Notes: generated by a model not told the origin, from the sequence alone. A stretch of DNA of 64,000 nt from Pseudomonas lini (GCF_001042905.1 NZ_JYLB01000007.1:124001-188000); one strand, 5' to 3'. Positions 38,842 through 47,986 are shown, counted from the stretch's first letter. A program made the numbers and translations.

Positions 38842-39762
38842 TCAATGACAACCTGATGACTGCCAGACTCGTTGGGCGCTGTGATGGAGGATTCCATGGC
38901 GGCGCGCCAAAGCCTTGCGGTCCTTGCTGTAGCCGCCGCCGATCACGCCGACCACCGGAATATCCCGGCCCAGGCAATGACGCATCACGCTTTCATCGCG
39001 AGCGGCGACGCCTTCGTCTGTCAGCTTCAGATAACCCAAGGCGTCGTCCTTATGCACGTCGACACCGGCGTCGTACAGCACCAGGTCCGGTTGGTAGAGC
39101 GGCAGCAAATAGTTGAGCGCGTCGTCCACCACTTTCAGGTAATCGGCATCGCCCATGCCCATCGGCAACGGAATGTCCCAATCACTTTCGGCTTTGCGTG
39201 CAGGAAAATTCTTTTCGCAGTGCAGGGAAACGGTCACTGCCTCCGGAGTGTTGTGCAGGATTCGTGCAGTCCCGTCGCCCTGATGCACATCGCAGTCGAA
39301 GATCAGCACGCGATTTACTCGGCCACTTTCCAGCAGGTAATGGCTGATCACCGCCAGGTCATTGAAGATGCAGAACCCGGCGGGATGATCGTAATGCGCG
39401 TGGTGAGTGCCACCAGCCAGGTGACAAGCCAAACCATGCTCCAGTGCCTGTTCGGCCGCCAGCAGCGAGCCACCGACCGCCCGCACCGTGCGCCGGGCCA
39501 GCGCTTCGCTCCAGGGCAAGCCGAGGCGTCGCTGGTCTTCGCGGGACAATTCGCCGCCCATGTAGCGTTCGATATACGCAGGGTCATGGGCGAGGGCGAG
39601 AATCTCTGGCGGGCAGAGGTCCGGGCGCAGCAAGTCGGTGTCGCGGGTCAGGCCACTGTCCACCAGGTGATCGCGCAGCAGGCGAAACTTGTCCATGGGG
39701 AAGCGGTGATCCGCCGGGAATTCGGGGCTGTAGTCTTCGTGGTAGATCAATGGCAGGGGCAT
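38842..39762 (-). CDS. Histone deacetylase-like amidohydrolase
   Basis: A 306-residue class of the arginase/deacetylase fold, MPLPLIYHEDYSPEFPADHR. Zinc and catalytic residues: GGTHHAHYDHPAGFCIFNDL (His-His pair, then His, Asp), VLIFDCDVHQGDGTARI (Asp, His) and LYDAGVDVHKDDALGYLKLT (Asp). Bacterial members remove acetyl groups from small molecules such as polyamines, or from proteins; the substrate here is unknown. The start at 39762 fits the family; 28 extra codons from 39846 do not. Confidence 0.88.
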   Translation of the reverse strand: MPLPLIYHEDYSPEFPADHRFPMDKFRLLRDHLVDSGLTRDTDLLRPDLCPPEILALAHDPAYIERYMGGELSREDQRRLGLPWSEALARRTVRAVGGSLLAAEQALEHGLACHLAGGTHHAHYDHPAGFCIFNDLAVISHYLLESGRVNRVLIFDCDVHQGDGTARILHNTPEAVTVSLHCEKNFPARKAESDWDIPLPMGMGDADYLKVVDDALNYLLPLYQPDLVLYDAGVDVHKDDALGYLKLTDEGVAARDESVMRHCLGRDIPVVGVIGGGYSKDRKALARRHGILHHSAQRVWQSSGCH

Positions 39763-39806
39763 GGCTGATTTATACAGGAAGGCATGTAGGAATGAGTGAA
39801 GGATCC

Positions 39807-39952
39807 TAGGGGCTGTATGAAAACTCGCCGAGCGGCGATCAGGCAAGGCAAAAACAGGCGAGGACGCGGAGTTTAGGGGACCTAAATGAGCATTCCGAGC
39901 CTGTTATTAACGCAGCATGATCGTCGCGCAGGCAGTTTTCGTGCAGTGCCTA
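39807..39952. mobile_element. MITE-like element with 22-bp terminal inverted repeats
   Basis: The left end TAGGGGCTGTATGAAAACTC (39807) and the complement of the right end, TAGGCACTGCACGAAAACTG (39952), match at about 17 of 22 positions. The 146-base element has an inner palindrome TTTAGG/CCTAAA (39872-39886) and no coding capacity. Ends in TA suggest a TA target. It lies between divergent deacetylase-like and acetyltransferase genes. Confidence 0.55.
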
Positions 39953-39991
39953 CCAGCGATGTAGACTTGCGGGATAGGAAAGGGGGATGAG

Positions 39992-40561
39992 ATGGAGCCG
40001 ATACTGGAACTCGAAAGCGCACGACTGTTGTTACGGCAGTGGCGTGACGAGGATTTACCAGCGTTTGCGGCGATGTGCGCCGATCCACAAGTGATGCGTT
40101 ATTTTCCGGCCCCCTTGAGTCGACTGGAAAGTGCCTCGTTGATCGGGCGGATTCGCGGGCATTTTGCCGAGCATGGTTTCGGCCTCTGGGCACTGGAGCG
40201 CAAAGACACCGGGGCATTCATCGGCTTTACCGGCCTCGGCGTGGTCGGCTTCGATGCGCCATTCACGCCGGCCATCGAAATCGGCTGGCGCCTGGCACGC
40301 GAGCACTGGGGCTTGGGTTATGCCAGTGAGGCGGCGTGGACCGCTCTGCGCTGCGGGTTTGATCGGTTGGCGCTGCAAGAGGTCGTCGCATTCACCACCA
40401 AGACCAATCTGCCATCCGAGAAAGTCATGCAAGCAATCGGCATGCACCATGCCCCTGCCGATGACTTCGAGCACCCGCGGCTTGCAGCCGATCATCCGCT
40501 GCGCCCGCACGTGTTGTACCGCATCACCCGTGAGCAATGGCTGCAAACCTTGCATGGATAA
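39992..40561 (+). CDS. GNAT-family N-acetyltransferase (RimJ/RimL-like)
   Basis: A 189-residue acetyltransferase: ESARLLLRQWRDEDLPAFAA near the start, then FIGFTGLGVVGF and EIGWRLAREHWGLGYASEAA (the acetyl-CoA loop), EVVAFTTKTNLPSEKVMQAI and MHHAPADDFEHP. This is the RimJ/RimL type; substrates range from ribosomal proteins to antibiotics and are not predictable here. GGGGATGAG precedes the ATG. Start region lies 40 bases after the MITE-like element. Confidence 0.87.
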   Translation: MEPILELESARLLLRQWRDEDLPAFAAMCADPQVMRYFPAPLSRLESASLIGRIRGHFAEHGFGLWALERKDTGAFIGFTGLGVVGFDAPFTPAIEIGWRLAREHWGLGYASEAAWTALRCGFDRLALQEVVAFTTKTNLPSEKVMQAIGMHHAPADDFEHPRLAADHPLRPHVLYRITREQWLQTLHG

Positions 40562-40667
40562 GCAGGCGCGGACGTTTACAATGGCCCTCATGTTGAACCG
40601 GGCCATAAACTGAATCGACCGCCGCAGCCAAGACTGCGCGGCATTGCGTTGTGTGAGGAGAGTCTGA

Positions 40668-41537
40668 ATGAGCCAAGTGTTGGAAGATCTGGTAGACCTG
40701 CTGACCCTGGAACCGATCGAAGAAAACCTGTTCCGTGGCCGCAGCCAGGACCTGGGTTTTCGTCAGCTGTTCGGTGGCCAGGTACTTGGCCAGTCCCTGT
40801 CGGCGGCCAGTCAGACCGTCGAGCCGGCGCGCCATGTGCATTCGATGCACGGTTATTTCCTACGCCCGGGCGATGCCAAATTGCCGGTGGTGTATCAGGT
40901 CGACCGGGTGCGCGATGGCGGCAGTTTCAGCACGCGCCGGGTGACGGCGATCCAGAAGGGCAATCCGATTTTCACCTGCAGCGCCTCGTTCCAGTACGAC
41001 GAAGAAGGCTTTGAGCACCAGACTGAGATGCCGAAAGTGGTCGGCCCGGAAAACCTGCCGTCGGAGCTGGAACTCACTCAGCAGCGCGCGCACCTGATCC
41101 CTGAGCACATGCGTGAAAAACTGTTGTGCCCGAAACCGATCGAAGTCCGGCCGGTGACCGAAAAAGACCCCTACAACCCTCAACCTGCCGACCCAGTCAA
41201 ATACGTCTGGTTCCGCGCCGACGGTGCCTTGGCCGACACCCCGGCGTTGCACAAATACCTGCTGGCCTACGCTTCGGACTTCGGCCTGCTGACCACCTCG
41301 ATGCTGCCCCACGGCAAATCCGTCTGGCAGAAAGACATGCAGGTCGCCAGCCTTGATCACGCCTTGTGGTTCCACGCCGACCTGCGCGCTGATGACTGGT
41401 TGCTGTATGCCATGGACAGCCCATGGGCCGGCAATTCGCGCGGATTCTCCCGTGGCAGCGTGTTTAACCGTGCCGGGCAACTGGTGGCTTCGGTCACTCA
41501 GGAAGGCTTGATTCGTCATCGCAAGGATTGGGCATGA
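40668..41537 (+). CDS. tesB: Acyl-CoA thioesterase II
   Basis: A 289-residue double hotdog thioesterase: ENLFRGRSQDLGFRQLFGGQ near residue 20, VHSMHGYFLRPGD, DGGSFSTRRVTAIQKG, and the second half LDHALWFHADLRADDWLLYA with GFSRGSVFNRAGQLVASVTQ. It hydrolyses acyl-CoAs of broad chain length. Its stop overlaps the start of the HAD phosphatase gene (ATGA), so the two are translationally coupled. Confidence 0.94.
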   Translation: MSQVLEDLVDLLTLEPIEENLFRGRSQDLGFRQLFGGQVLGQSLSAASQTVEPARHVHSMHGYFLRPGDAKLPVVYQVDRVRDGGSFSTRRVTAIQKGNPIFTCSASFQYDEEGFEHQTEMPKVVGPENLPSELELTQQRAHLIPEHMREKLLCPKPIEVRPVTEKDPYNPQPADPVKYVWFRADGALADTPALHKYLLAYASDFGLLTTSMLPHGKSVWQKDMQVASLDHALWFHADLRADDWLLYAMDSPWAGNSRGFSRGSVFNRAGQLVASVTQEGLIRHRKDWA

Positions 41538-42127
41538 GCCTGGCTGAGGTGCGGCACTGGGTGTTCGACATGGACGGCACCCTGACGGTGGCGGTGCATG
41601 ACTTCGCGGCGATTCGCATGGCGTTGGCGATTCCCGCCGAAGACGACATCCTCACCCACCTCGCGGCACTGCCGGCCGATGAAGCCGCGGCCAAACACGC
41701 GTGGCTGCTGGAGCACGAGCGGGATCTGGCGTTGGGTTCGAAGCCGGCGCCGGGCGCGGTGGAACTGGTGCGTGAGTTGGCCGGGCGCGGTTATCGTCTG
41801 GGCATTCTCACGCGCAATGCTCGCGAGCTGGCGCATGTCACGCTGGAGGCGATTGGCCTGGCGGACTGCTTTGCGGCAGAGGATGTACTGGGCCGCGATG
41901 AAGCACCGCCCAAGCCGCATCCTGGTGGGTTGCTGAAGCTGGCCGAAGCCTGGAAAGTGCAGGCGAGCGAAATGGTGATGGTTGGTGATTACCGCTTCGA
42001 TCTGGATTGCGGGCGTGCGGCGGGGACGCGGACGGTGTTGGTGAATCTGCCGGATAATCCGTGGCCGGAGTTGACTGATTGGCATGCTGCCGATTGCGTG
42101 GCGTTGCGGCAGATGCTTTTGGCTTGA
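41534..42127 (+). CDS. HAD-family phosphatase
   Basis: A 197-residue hydrolase with motif I VFDMDGTLTV (Asp nucleophile and acid/base), motif II LGILTRNARE, motif III Lys in APPKPHPGG and motif IV MVMVGDYRFDLDCGRAAG. It resembles small phosphoglycolate-type phosphatases. It is coupled to tesB by a 4-base ATGA overlap. Confidence 0.87.
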   Translation: MSLAEVRHWVFDMDGTLTVAVHDFAAIRMALAIPAEDDILTHLAALPADEAAAKHAWLLEHERDLALGSKPAPGAVELVRELAGRGYRLGILTRNARELAHVTLEAIGLADCFAAEDVLGRDEAPPKPHPGGLLKLAEAWKVQASEMVMVGDYRFDLDCGRAAGTRTVLVNLPDNPWPELTDWHAADCVALRQMLLA

Positions 42128-42133
42128 GGGCCT

Positions 42134-42221
42134 CTTCGCGGGCAAGCCTCGCTCCTACAGAATGGCGGTGGGAGCAAGGAACGCGACATTACCTGTAGGA
42201 GCGAGGCTTGCCCGCGAAGGC
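42134..42221. repeat. REPIN, family B
   Basis: Arms CTTCGCGGGCAAGCCTCGCT (42134) and its complement near 42220, with a 32-base spacer, 6 bases after the phosphatase stop, between convergent genes. Confidence 0.87.
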
Positions 42222-42244
42222 GTCAGATCAGACACCAAAAAAAC

Positions 42245-43204
42245 TCACTGACCAAACAACACCTTCTGCCCCTCTGGCGATGTAAACATCCCATCACCAT
42301 CATGCCCGACCCCGGGCACTTCGATCAGTTGCTGACTCAACCCTTGAGAATGGCGTCGCTTCAGATAATTGAAATAATTGCGCCCACGAATCAGTCGAGA
42401 AGCACCTTGGGCTTTGGCTTCACAACTTTTATCCAGCGCCGGATGATTCGGGTCGATGTCCTGCTGCCCGAGTAAATAAACGATGTCACGTTTGACGTAG
42501 TTTTCTTCAAGTTGCGCAGGTGTTTGCCCATCGGCATAAGCGGGCAGCTCCGCCAGCCCGTACTTCCATCGATTGAAATTCGGACACTTCGCATGACTGA
42601 ACGCCACCGGCCGTTGCTCATTGAAGTAGGCATATGAGGAAGGGTTGGCGATCACATAGCGCACTTTCACTCCCTCCGTCTCGAGGGCTGGCTGAGGGTG
42701 ACCCAGCAAGGCATAACGCTGAACCACCTGAGCGCCGCCGGAGTGACCGGCGATGACGATTTGCTTCACGTCCGGAAACTGTCGCCGATCGCCCAGTCGA
42801 GCGATGATTTCGTCGAGCGCCGCATAGGAACTCAGCGTAAACGGCGCGGTGGATAAGCCGCCGGCCATCCAGTCATTGCCTTGCCAGCGTAAAACGCTGT
42901 CAGGCACCGTATGGCTCGCAATGTCGGTTTCGTTGAGAAACTGCGGTGCGAGCACCAACGTGTTCGCGCTTTGCCCGGCCTGCTCGGCTGCGTGTTCGGC
43001 GCTTTGGCGGTAGGTTTCAGCATTGCGCAATCGACCATGGACGACGATCAGCACGCGTTCGATTTTCGCCGGCGTCGGGCCAATGCTCACCGCGATTTCC
43101 CCGGCGCTCAGCAACAAGCGCCCGGAACTGATCGCCTTGACCCCTTGCTCGGCAGCCTGGGTGCTTGCGCAGGTAATTAACAAAGTTAGCAGCCACTTAC
43201 GCAT
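42245..43204 (-). CDS. Exported alpha/beta hydrolase-like protein
   Basis: A 319-residue protein with a signal peptide (MRKWLLTLLITCASTQA, cut near QAAEQ). An alpha/beta hydrolase pattern is visible: VLIVVHGRLRNAETYRQ (oxyanion-side strand), VIAGHSGGAQVVQRYAL (nucleophilic Ser in GHSGG), IVYLLGQQDIDPNHPALD (acid) and EVPGVGHDGDGMF (His). Its substrate is unknown. The ATG lies inside the stop of the zinc peptidase gene (TGATG), so the two are coupled. Confidence 0.78.
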   Translation of the reverse strand: MRKWLLTLLITCASTQAAEQGVKAISSGRLLLSAGEIAVSIGPTPAKIERVLIVVHGRLRNAETYRQSAEHAAEQAGQSANTLVLAPQFLNETDIASHTVPDSVLRWQGNDWMAGGLSTAPFTLSSYAALDEIIARLGDRRQFPDVKQIVIAGHSGGAQVVQRYALLGHPQPALETEGVKVRYVIANPSSYAYFNEQRPVAFSHAKCPNFNRWKYGLAELPAYADGQTPAQLEENYVKRDIVYLLGQQDIDPNHPALDKSCEAKAQGASRLIRGRNYFNYLKRRHSQGLSQQLIEVPGVGHDGDGMFTSPEGQKVLFGQ

Positions 43205-44088
43205 CACAGATTCTTCGCGGCAAAGGTATCGCACTCGCCAACTTGGCCTTGTGCGAACCCGGCCTTGAACCAGCGCACTCGCTGGGCCGAAGTGCCGTGG
43301 GTGAAGGAGTCCGGCACCACGCGGCCCTGACCTTGCTGTTGCAAGCGGTCGTCGCCGATGGCGTTGGCGGCGTTCAAGGCTTCTTCGATGTCACCGGGTT
43401 CCAGCCAGTTCAGACGTTTTTGCGCATTGTTGGCCCAGACGCCGGCCAGGCAATCGGCCTGCAGTTCCTGGCGCACCAGCAAACCGTTGTCGCCTTCCAT
43501 CTGCCGGCCCTGTTGGCGAGCGGTTTGAATCTTCGCTGAAACGCCGAGCAAGGTCTGCACGTGGTGCCCGATTTCGTGAGCGATCACGTAGGCCTGGGCG
43601 AAGTCGCCCGCGGCGGAAAAGCGTTGAGACATCTCTTGGAAGAAACTCATGTCCAGGTAGACCTTCTGGTCAGCCGGGCAATAGAAGGGACCGGTTGCTG
43701 AAGTCGCCAGGCCGCAGGCCGAGTTGACGCGGTTGCTGAACAGCACCAGGGTCGGATCTTTATATTGCCGATCGGCCTGCTGGAAAATCTGGCGCCAGGT
43801 GTCTTCGGTATCGCCGAGGATCGAGCGCACGAATTCGGCCCCTTCATCATTGGCCGGTGGCGCCTTGCGGGTTTGTGTGGGGGCCGGGGCTGACTGTTCG
43901 CTCATTTGCCCGGTCAGTTGGCCGAGGATCTGCAGCGGGTCCTGGCCGGTGATCCAGCCGATCCCGACGATCAACAGGATCGCCGTCAGGCTCAGGCCCT
44001 TGCCTCCACCGAAGCGCATCCCACCGCCCCCACCATCGCCACGTGCATCGACCACGTTGTCGCTGCGTCGGCCTTTTTTCCAAAGCAT
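43204..44088 (-). CDS. ypfJ: YpfJ-family neutral zinc metallopeptidase
   Basis: A 294-residue membrane-anchored peptidase. The N-terminus is basic (MLWKKGRRSDNVVDARG), then Gly-rich, then one membrane helix (about 31-47), then the catalytic domain with the zinc motif HEIGHHVQTLL near residue 170, the upstream GPFYCPADQKVYLDMSFF, and EADC-like QELQADCLAGVWA. Length and layout match YpfJ. It is followed by the exported hydrolase gene with overlapping TGATG. Confidence 0.88.
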   Translation of the reverse strand: MLWKKGRRSDNVVDARGDGGGGGMRFGGGKGLSLTAILLIVGIGWITGQDPLQILGQLTGQMSEQSAPAPTQTRKAPPANDEGAEFVRSILGDTEDTWRQIFQQADRQYKDPTLVLFSNRVNSACGLATSATGPFYCPADQKVYLDMSFFQEMSQRFSAAGDFAQAYVIAHEIGHHVQTLLGVSAKIQTARQQGRQMEGDNGLLVRQELQADCLAGVWANNAQKRLNWLEPGDIEEALNAANAIGDDRLQQQGQGRVVPDSFTHGTSAQRVRWFKAGFAQGQVGECDTFAAKNL

Positions 44089-44248
44089 GGGGGATCCTCT
44101 TTTTTACCTGATGAAGGCGCATGGTGATGAGTGTTGCCGGTGAGTAGGTATGGCGCCAGTCCGGTCGTCTGACAGCCCTTGGCGACATGGGTTCTCAGAA
44201 GTGGCGACATTAGCGGTTTCATGGACGGACGGGTACTTCAGATCGGTC

Positions 44249-44297
44249 AAGACAACTGCCGGGCAGGTTCCAGATTTTGCTTACCTAGAGTTGTCTT
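44249..44297. promoter_or_regulatory. Inverted repeat upstream of the iclR-type gene
   Basis: AAGACAACT (44249-44257) and AGTTGTCTT (44289-44297), perfect 9-base arms with a 31-base spacer, ending 33 bases before the regulator start. Probable autoregulatory or promoter-region site. Confidence 0.5.
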
Positions 44298-44330
44298 TTA
44301 GAATCAGCCAAACTTCATTCGGAATCTCCC

Positions 44331-45107
44331 ATGGCAGGCAGTCAGATCGAACGTGTTTTCAGCGTGCTGGAAAGCCTTACCGGTGAACCCCAAGGTTTAC
44401 CGATGCAGACCCTGGCCGAGCAATTGGACATTCCCAAGAGCGCGACCCACCGTCTACTCGCCGAACTGATTCGTCTGGGGTATGTGCGGCAGAATCCGGA
44501 AAACCTGCGTTATCACTTATCGACCAAACTGGTCGCCATGGGCTTTCGTTATTTGTCCGGCAGTGGTGCGGATATTGTGCAGCCAGTGCTGGATCGGCTG
44601 GCCCGGGAGACCGGTGAGCTGGTGCGTCTTGGGGTGATCGAAGGCGAGCGCCAGACCTGGATCGCCAAGTCCCAGGGAGCCCGTTCCGGCCTGCGTTACG
44701 ACCCGGACATGGGGCGCGATGCGCCGCTGTTCTATACCGCCTCGGGGCATGCGTGGCTGGCCTGCATGAGCGATGCCGAAGCGTTGTCGCTGGTTGAGCG
44801 CCAGGCAGTCGAGAAGCCCGAGGGCCTGGGACCCAATGCGCCACGCTCCAACATCGAACTGCTGGAGCGGCTGCGCCTGGCGCGCGAGCAGGGCTATGCC
44901 TGGGTTGAGGAAAGTTCGGCGGTAGGCACGTCGGCGATTGCTGCGGTTATCCGTCATCCATTGCAGGGGCGAGTGATCGGTGTGCTCAGCATTGCCGGAC
45001 CGAGCGCGCGGATGCCGGGGGCGCGACTGCATGAACTGGCACCGACGTTGTTGGCGTTTGCCCAAGAGCTTTCGGCAGCGAGTCAGGCGTCGGAACTCTT
45101 TAGCTGA
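44331..45107 (+). CDS. IclR-family transcriptional regulator
   Basis: A 258-residue regulator with an N-terminal winged helix-turn-helix (QIERVFSVLESLTGEPQGLP; LAEQLDIPKSATHRLLAELI) and a C-terminal IclR effector domain (about 80-255) with GVIEGERQTWIAKSQG, ASGHAWLACM and VEESSAVGTSAIAAVIRHPL with VIGVLSIAGPSARM. IclR proteins often control aromatic-acid or sugar-acid catabolism. It sits at the start of the quinate-related region and just upstream of an EamA exporter. Confidence 0.92.
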   Translation: MAGSQIERVFSVLESLTGEPQGLPMQTLAEQLDIPKSATHRLLAELIRLGYVRQNPENLRYHLSTKLVAMGFRYLSGSGADIVQPVLDRLARETGELVRLGVIEGERQTWIAKSQGARSGLRYDPDMGRDAPLFYTASGHAWLACMSDAEALSLVERQAVEKPEGLGPNAPRSNIELLERLRLAREQGYAWVEESSAVGTSAIAAVIRHPLQGRVIGVLSIAGPSARMPGARLHELAPTLLAFAQELSAASQASELFS

Positions 45108-45149
45108 TAGCCGCTTGGACCCATCGATTTGGAAGTCGATTAAAAAACC

Positions 45150-45164
45150 GTGCGTTGTTCGCAC
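45150..45164. promoter_or_regulatory. Palindrome GTGCGTTGTTCGCAC, candidate IclR-type operator
   Basis: A 15-base palindrome GTGCG-TTGTT-CGCAC between the IclR gene and the exporter gene. It resembles the 15-base sites bound by PcaR/PobR-group IclR regulators (GTTCG-N5-CGCAC type), which I cite from general knowledge. Confidence 0.45.
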
Positions 45165-45192
45165 ACTTTCAGGCGGTGCAACTTTAAGAAAA

Positions 45193-45207
45193 TGGAACCT
45201 GGTTCTA
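45193..45207. promoter_or_regulatory. Palindrome TGGAACCTGGTTCTA upstream of the exporter gene
   Basis: GAACC-T-GGTTC core, about 40 bases before the exporter start and 29 bases after the GTGCG palindrome. A second candidate regulator site of the same promoter. Confidence 0.4.
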
Positions 45208-45244
45208 AATTATTGGAATTATCCCGCCAGAAGAGAGCCTCGCC

Positions 45245-46129
45245 TTGACGTCGCCTATCAGTACCCCGCTCTCCGGCGTCAATCATCCTTTCAAAGGCAT
45301 CCTGCTGGTAGTGGTCGCGACCTTTCTGTTTTCCAGCCATGACGCCTTGTCGAAATACCTCTGCGGGTTCTATCCGGTCGTCATGGTGGTCTGGGCTCGC
45401 TATGTGATTCACACCTTGTTGATGGCCGGGATTTTTCTGCCGCAATCCGGGTTGCGCGTCCTGCGCACCAAGCGGCCATTGCTGCAGTTGATGCGGGCGT
45501 TGTGCTTATTGGGAACCAGCCTGCTATTTACCAGTGCGCTGTTGTTCATCCCGTTGGCCGAAGCCACGGCGGTGAATTTTCTCGCACCGGTATTGGTGAC
45601 GGCGCTGTCGGTGCCACTGCTCGGTGAACAGGTGACGCGCGGCCAATGGCTGGCGGTGGTGTGTGGATTTATCGGGGTGTTGATCATCGTCCATCCCGGC
45701 GGCGAACTGTTCACGCCTGCGGTGTTGCTGCCGTTCTGCTCGGCGCTGTTTTTCTGTTTCTATCAGCTGCTCACCCGCAAGCTCAGCGAAATCGACAGCC
45801 CGACCACCAGCAATTTTTTCGCCGGGCTCTGCAATACGTTGGTGATGAGCGCGCTGGTGCCGTTCTTCTGGCAAGTGCCCAGCCTGGGTCATGGGTTTTT
45901 GATGGTGGCGCTGGGGGCGTGCGGGATGACGGCGCATCTGTTTCTGACTCAGGCCTTCCGTCACGCCGCGCCCGCGTTGTTGGCGCCGTTCGGCTATTGC
46001 CAGATTGTCTTTGCCGGTTTGCTGGGCTGGTTGCTGTTTTCTCACACGCCGACCCTGACCACCGTGCTCGGGATCGCGGTGATTTGCTGCAGCGGGTTGG
46101 CGGCGGCGTGGCAACAACGTAGGCAGTAG
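45245..46129 (+). CDS. EamA-family drug/metabolite transporter
   Basis: A 294-residue inner-membrane protein with ten predicted helices in two EamA repeats (KGILLVVVATFLFSSHDALS; EATAVNFLAPVLVTALSVPL; second repeat LLAPFGYCQIVFAGLLGWLL). The start is a TTG at 45245; no ATG lies near enough to keep helix 1. It follows the IclR regulator by 137 bases on the same strand and is convergent with the MFS transporter. Substrate unknown. Confidence 0.85.
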   Translation: MTSPISTPLSGVNHPFKGILLVVVATFLFSSHDALSKYLCGFYPVVMVVWARYVIHTLLMAGIFLPQSGLRVLRTKRPLLQLMRALCLLGTSLLFTSALLFIPLAEATAVNFLAPVLVTALSVPLLGEQVTRGQWLAVVCGFIGVLIIVHPGGELFTPAVLLPFCSALFFCFYQLLTRKLSEIDSPTTSNFFAGLCNTLVMSALVPFFWQVPSLGHGFLMVALGACGMTAHLFLTQAFRHAAPALLAPFGYCQIVFAGLLGWLLFSHTPTLTTVLGIAVICCSGLAAAWQQRRQ

Positions 46130-46171
46130 GAGAGGGCAGGCCTGGAATCAGGCCTGCCGGAGGAAGGGAGT

Positions 46172-47509
46172 TTACTCGGTGACGGTAGGAATCTTGCGCG
46201 GTGCCATGAAGTACATCCAGATCAGTGCGATGAAGTACATCGCCGGAATCATGGTGAACAGCACGGTGTAGTTGTTGTTGGTGATCGTCAGAATGTGGCC
46301 GACCAACTGGGTCATGAACATCCCGCCGATGGCCGCGCACATCCCGCCGAAGCCGAACACCGTACTCATCATGTGCTTGGGCGTGTAGTCCATCACCAGG
46401 CTCCAGATGTTCGCGGTCCAGGCCTGGTGCGCACCGATGGCCAGGGAGATGGCAAACACTGCGAGCCACAGGCTGCTTGAGCCGGCGGCCATGACCACGC
46501 CGATGATGCAGCAGGCGAACAGGAACATGGACATCAGTCGTGCCTTGATCGGATTGACCCCGCGACCGATCAGGAACGAGGACAGAATCCCGCCGCCGAC
46601 ACTGCCGAAGTCAGCGGTGAGGTAGATGATGATCAGCGGGATACCCATCTGGGTCACGTTGATTCCCAGGTTGTATTGCTGATTGAGAAACGGCGGCAGC
46701 CAGTACAGGTAGAACCAAAACACCGGCGCGGTGATCGAGTAGGCGAGGGCGAAGGCCCAGGTGCCACGCATGCGCAGGATTCGCGAGAACGGTACGCGGG
46801 ATTGTTCCGGCTCGACTTCCTTCTGGATGTAGTCCAGTTCCGATTGTTTGACGCTCGGGTGATCTTCCGGGTTGAAGTACTTCAGGCCCCAGAACAGCAA
46901 CCAGATGCCGCCCAGTGCCGCCATGCACAGGAACGCGGCTTGCCAGCCCCATGCGTGGAGGATCAACGGCAGCAGCATCGGCGTGAACATCGCACCGACG
47001 TTGGTCCCGGCGTTGAAGATGCCGGTGGCCACGGCGCGCTCGCCGGCGGGGAACCACAAGCGGGTGGTTTTCACGCAGGCCGGGTAATTCGCCGCTTCAG
47101 TCAAACCGAGAATGAACCGGCAGACCATGAAGCCCACCGCCGAAGTGGCCAGGCCGTGAGCACCGGTGGCCAGGCTCCAGAGCAGCACCGCGCAGAAGAA
47201 CACGCGTTTAACGCCGACCCGGTCGATCAACCGGCCCTGCAGCACAAAGCCAATGGCGTAGCCGACCTGAAACCAGAAGTTGATGTTGGCGTAGTCCATC
47301 GCCGTCCAGCTCATTTCCTTGGCCAGGATCGGCTGCATGACGCCCAGGGCGGCGCGGTCAATGTAGTTCAGAGTGGTGGCGAAAAACACCAGCGCCAGCA
47401 TCCCCCAACGGGTTTTGCCGACCGCCATGGCGCCGCGGATTTTATCGCCGATGCCGCCAGTGGCGACGCCCATGGCCGGAGCCACGCGAGAGCTTTGAGA
47501 AGGAATCAT
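46172..47509 (-). CDS. MFS transporter, anion:cation symporter (ACS) type
   Basis: A 445-residue importer with twelve predicted helices. The ACS subfamily marks are LNYIDRAALGVMQPILAKEM in helix 1, FWFQVGYAIGFVLQGRLIDR, the RFILGLTEAANYPACVKTTR loop, and FPAGERAVATGIFNAGTNVG. Members carry sugar acids, aromatic acids, quinate or shikimate-type anions. Adjacent to quiC1 on the opposite strand with 617 bases between them, so quinate, shikimate or dehydroshikimate is the most likely cargo (inference). The start at 47509 follows AGGA-like sequence; 7 extra codons from 47530 are less likely. Confidence 0.87.
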   Translation of the reverse strand: MIPSQSSRVAPAMGVATGGIGDKIRGAMAVGKTRWGMLALVFFATTLNYIDRAALGVMQPILAKEMSWTAMDYANINFWFQVGYAIGFVLQGRLIDRVGVKRVFFCAVLLWSLATGAHGLATSAVGFMVCRFILGLTEAANYPACVKTTRLWFPAGERAVATGIFNAGTNVGAMFTPMLLPLILHAWGWQAAFLCMAALGGIWLLFWGLKYFNPEDHPSVKQSELDYIQKEVEPEQSRVPFSRILRMRGTWAFALAYSITAPVFWFYLYWLPPFLNQQYNLGINVTQMGIPLIIIYLTADFGSVGGGILSSFLIGRGVNPIKARLMSMFLFACCIIGVVMAAGSSSLWLAVFAISLAIGAHQAWTANIWSLVMDYTPKHMMSTVFGFGGMCAAIGGMFMTQLVGHILTITNNNYTVLFTMIPAMYFIALIWMYFMAPRKIPTVTE

Positions 47510-47570
47510 GTGTGTGTGCCATCCGTTCAATGACTGACAAGCGAGGCTTGTCGGGACTTCAAGGGCGCGT

Positions 47571-47607
47571 GATCAATCGATGGCGCCAGGCGCGGGTGTG
47601 ATTGATC
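47571..47607. promoter_or_regulatory. Inverted repeat GATCAATC/GATTGATC upstream of the MFS gene
   Basis: Arms 47571-47578 and 47600-47607 are perfect, with a 21-base spacer, 62-98 bases upstream of the transporter ATG. A candidate binding site for one of the nearby regulators. Confidence 0.4.
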
Positions 47608-47986
47608 GGCTGAGGTGTTTTCGTCGGACTGACGACAACGCGTTATTCAGCGAGCGGCACGGTTCGGCCGAGAGGGCGCAAAGTTCGGATGGATGCCAGG
47701 TACGGCGTGAGGGCGGTGGAGCAAGCAAACAAGGCGTTGAATGAGCGCATGAGCGTGTACCCGTTTTTTGAAATTTTTATGTGGTGTTCAGGGTCTTTGG
47801 TAACCGAGTCCATGGGGTTGTGACCGGACTCAATGTGGTGTCGATGTTGCGCAGTGGACGAAAAATCGTCAATTCGCCAACTGCCATTGTGTTCGATAAT
47901 CGCCCGCAAAACTAACCGGGTAGTACACTTTGAATTGCTGTGTGGATTCGTCAAGCCAATAATTTGCCCAAGACAAACGCTACCCC

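Noticed and set aside
47643-47954. A 103-codon frame on the minus strand upstream of the MFS gene
   Set aside because: No ribosome site and no protein-like pattern; it lies in a promoter region with a palindrome.
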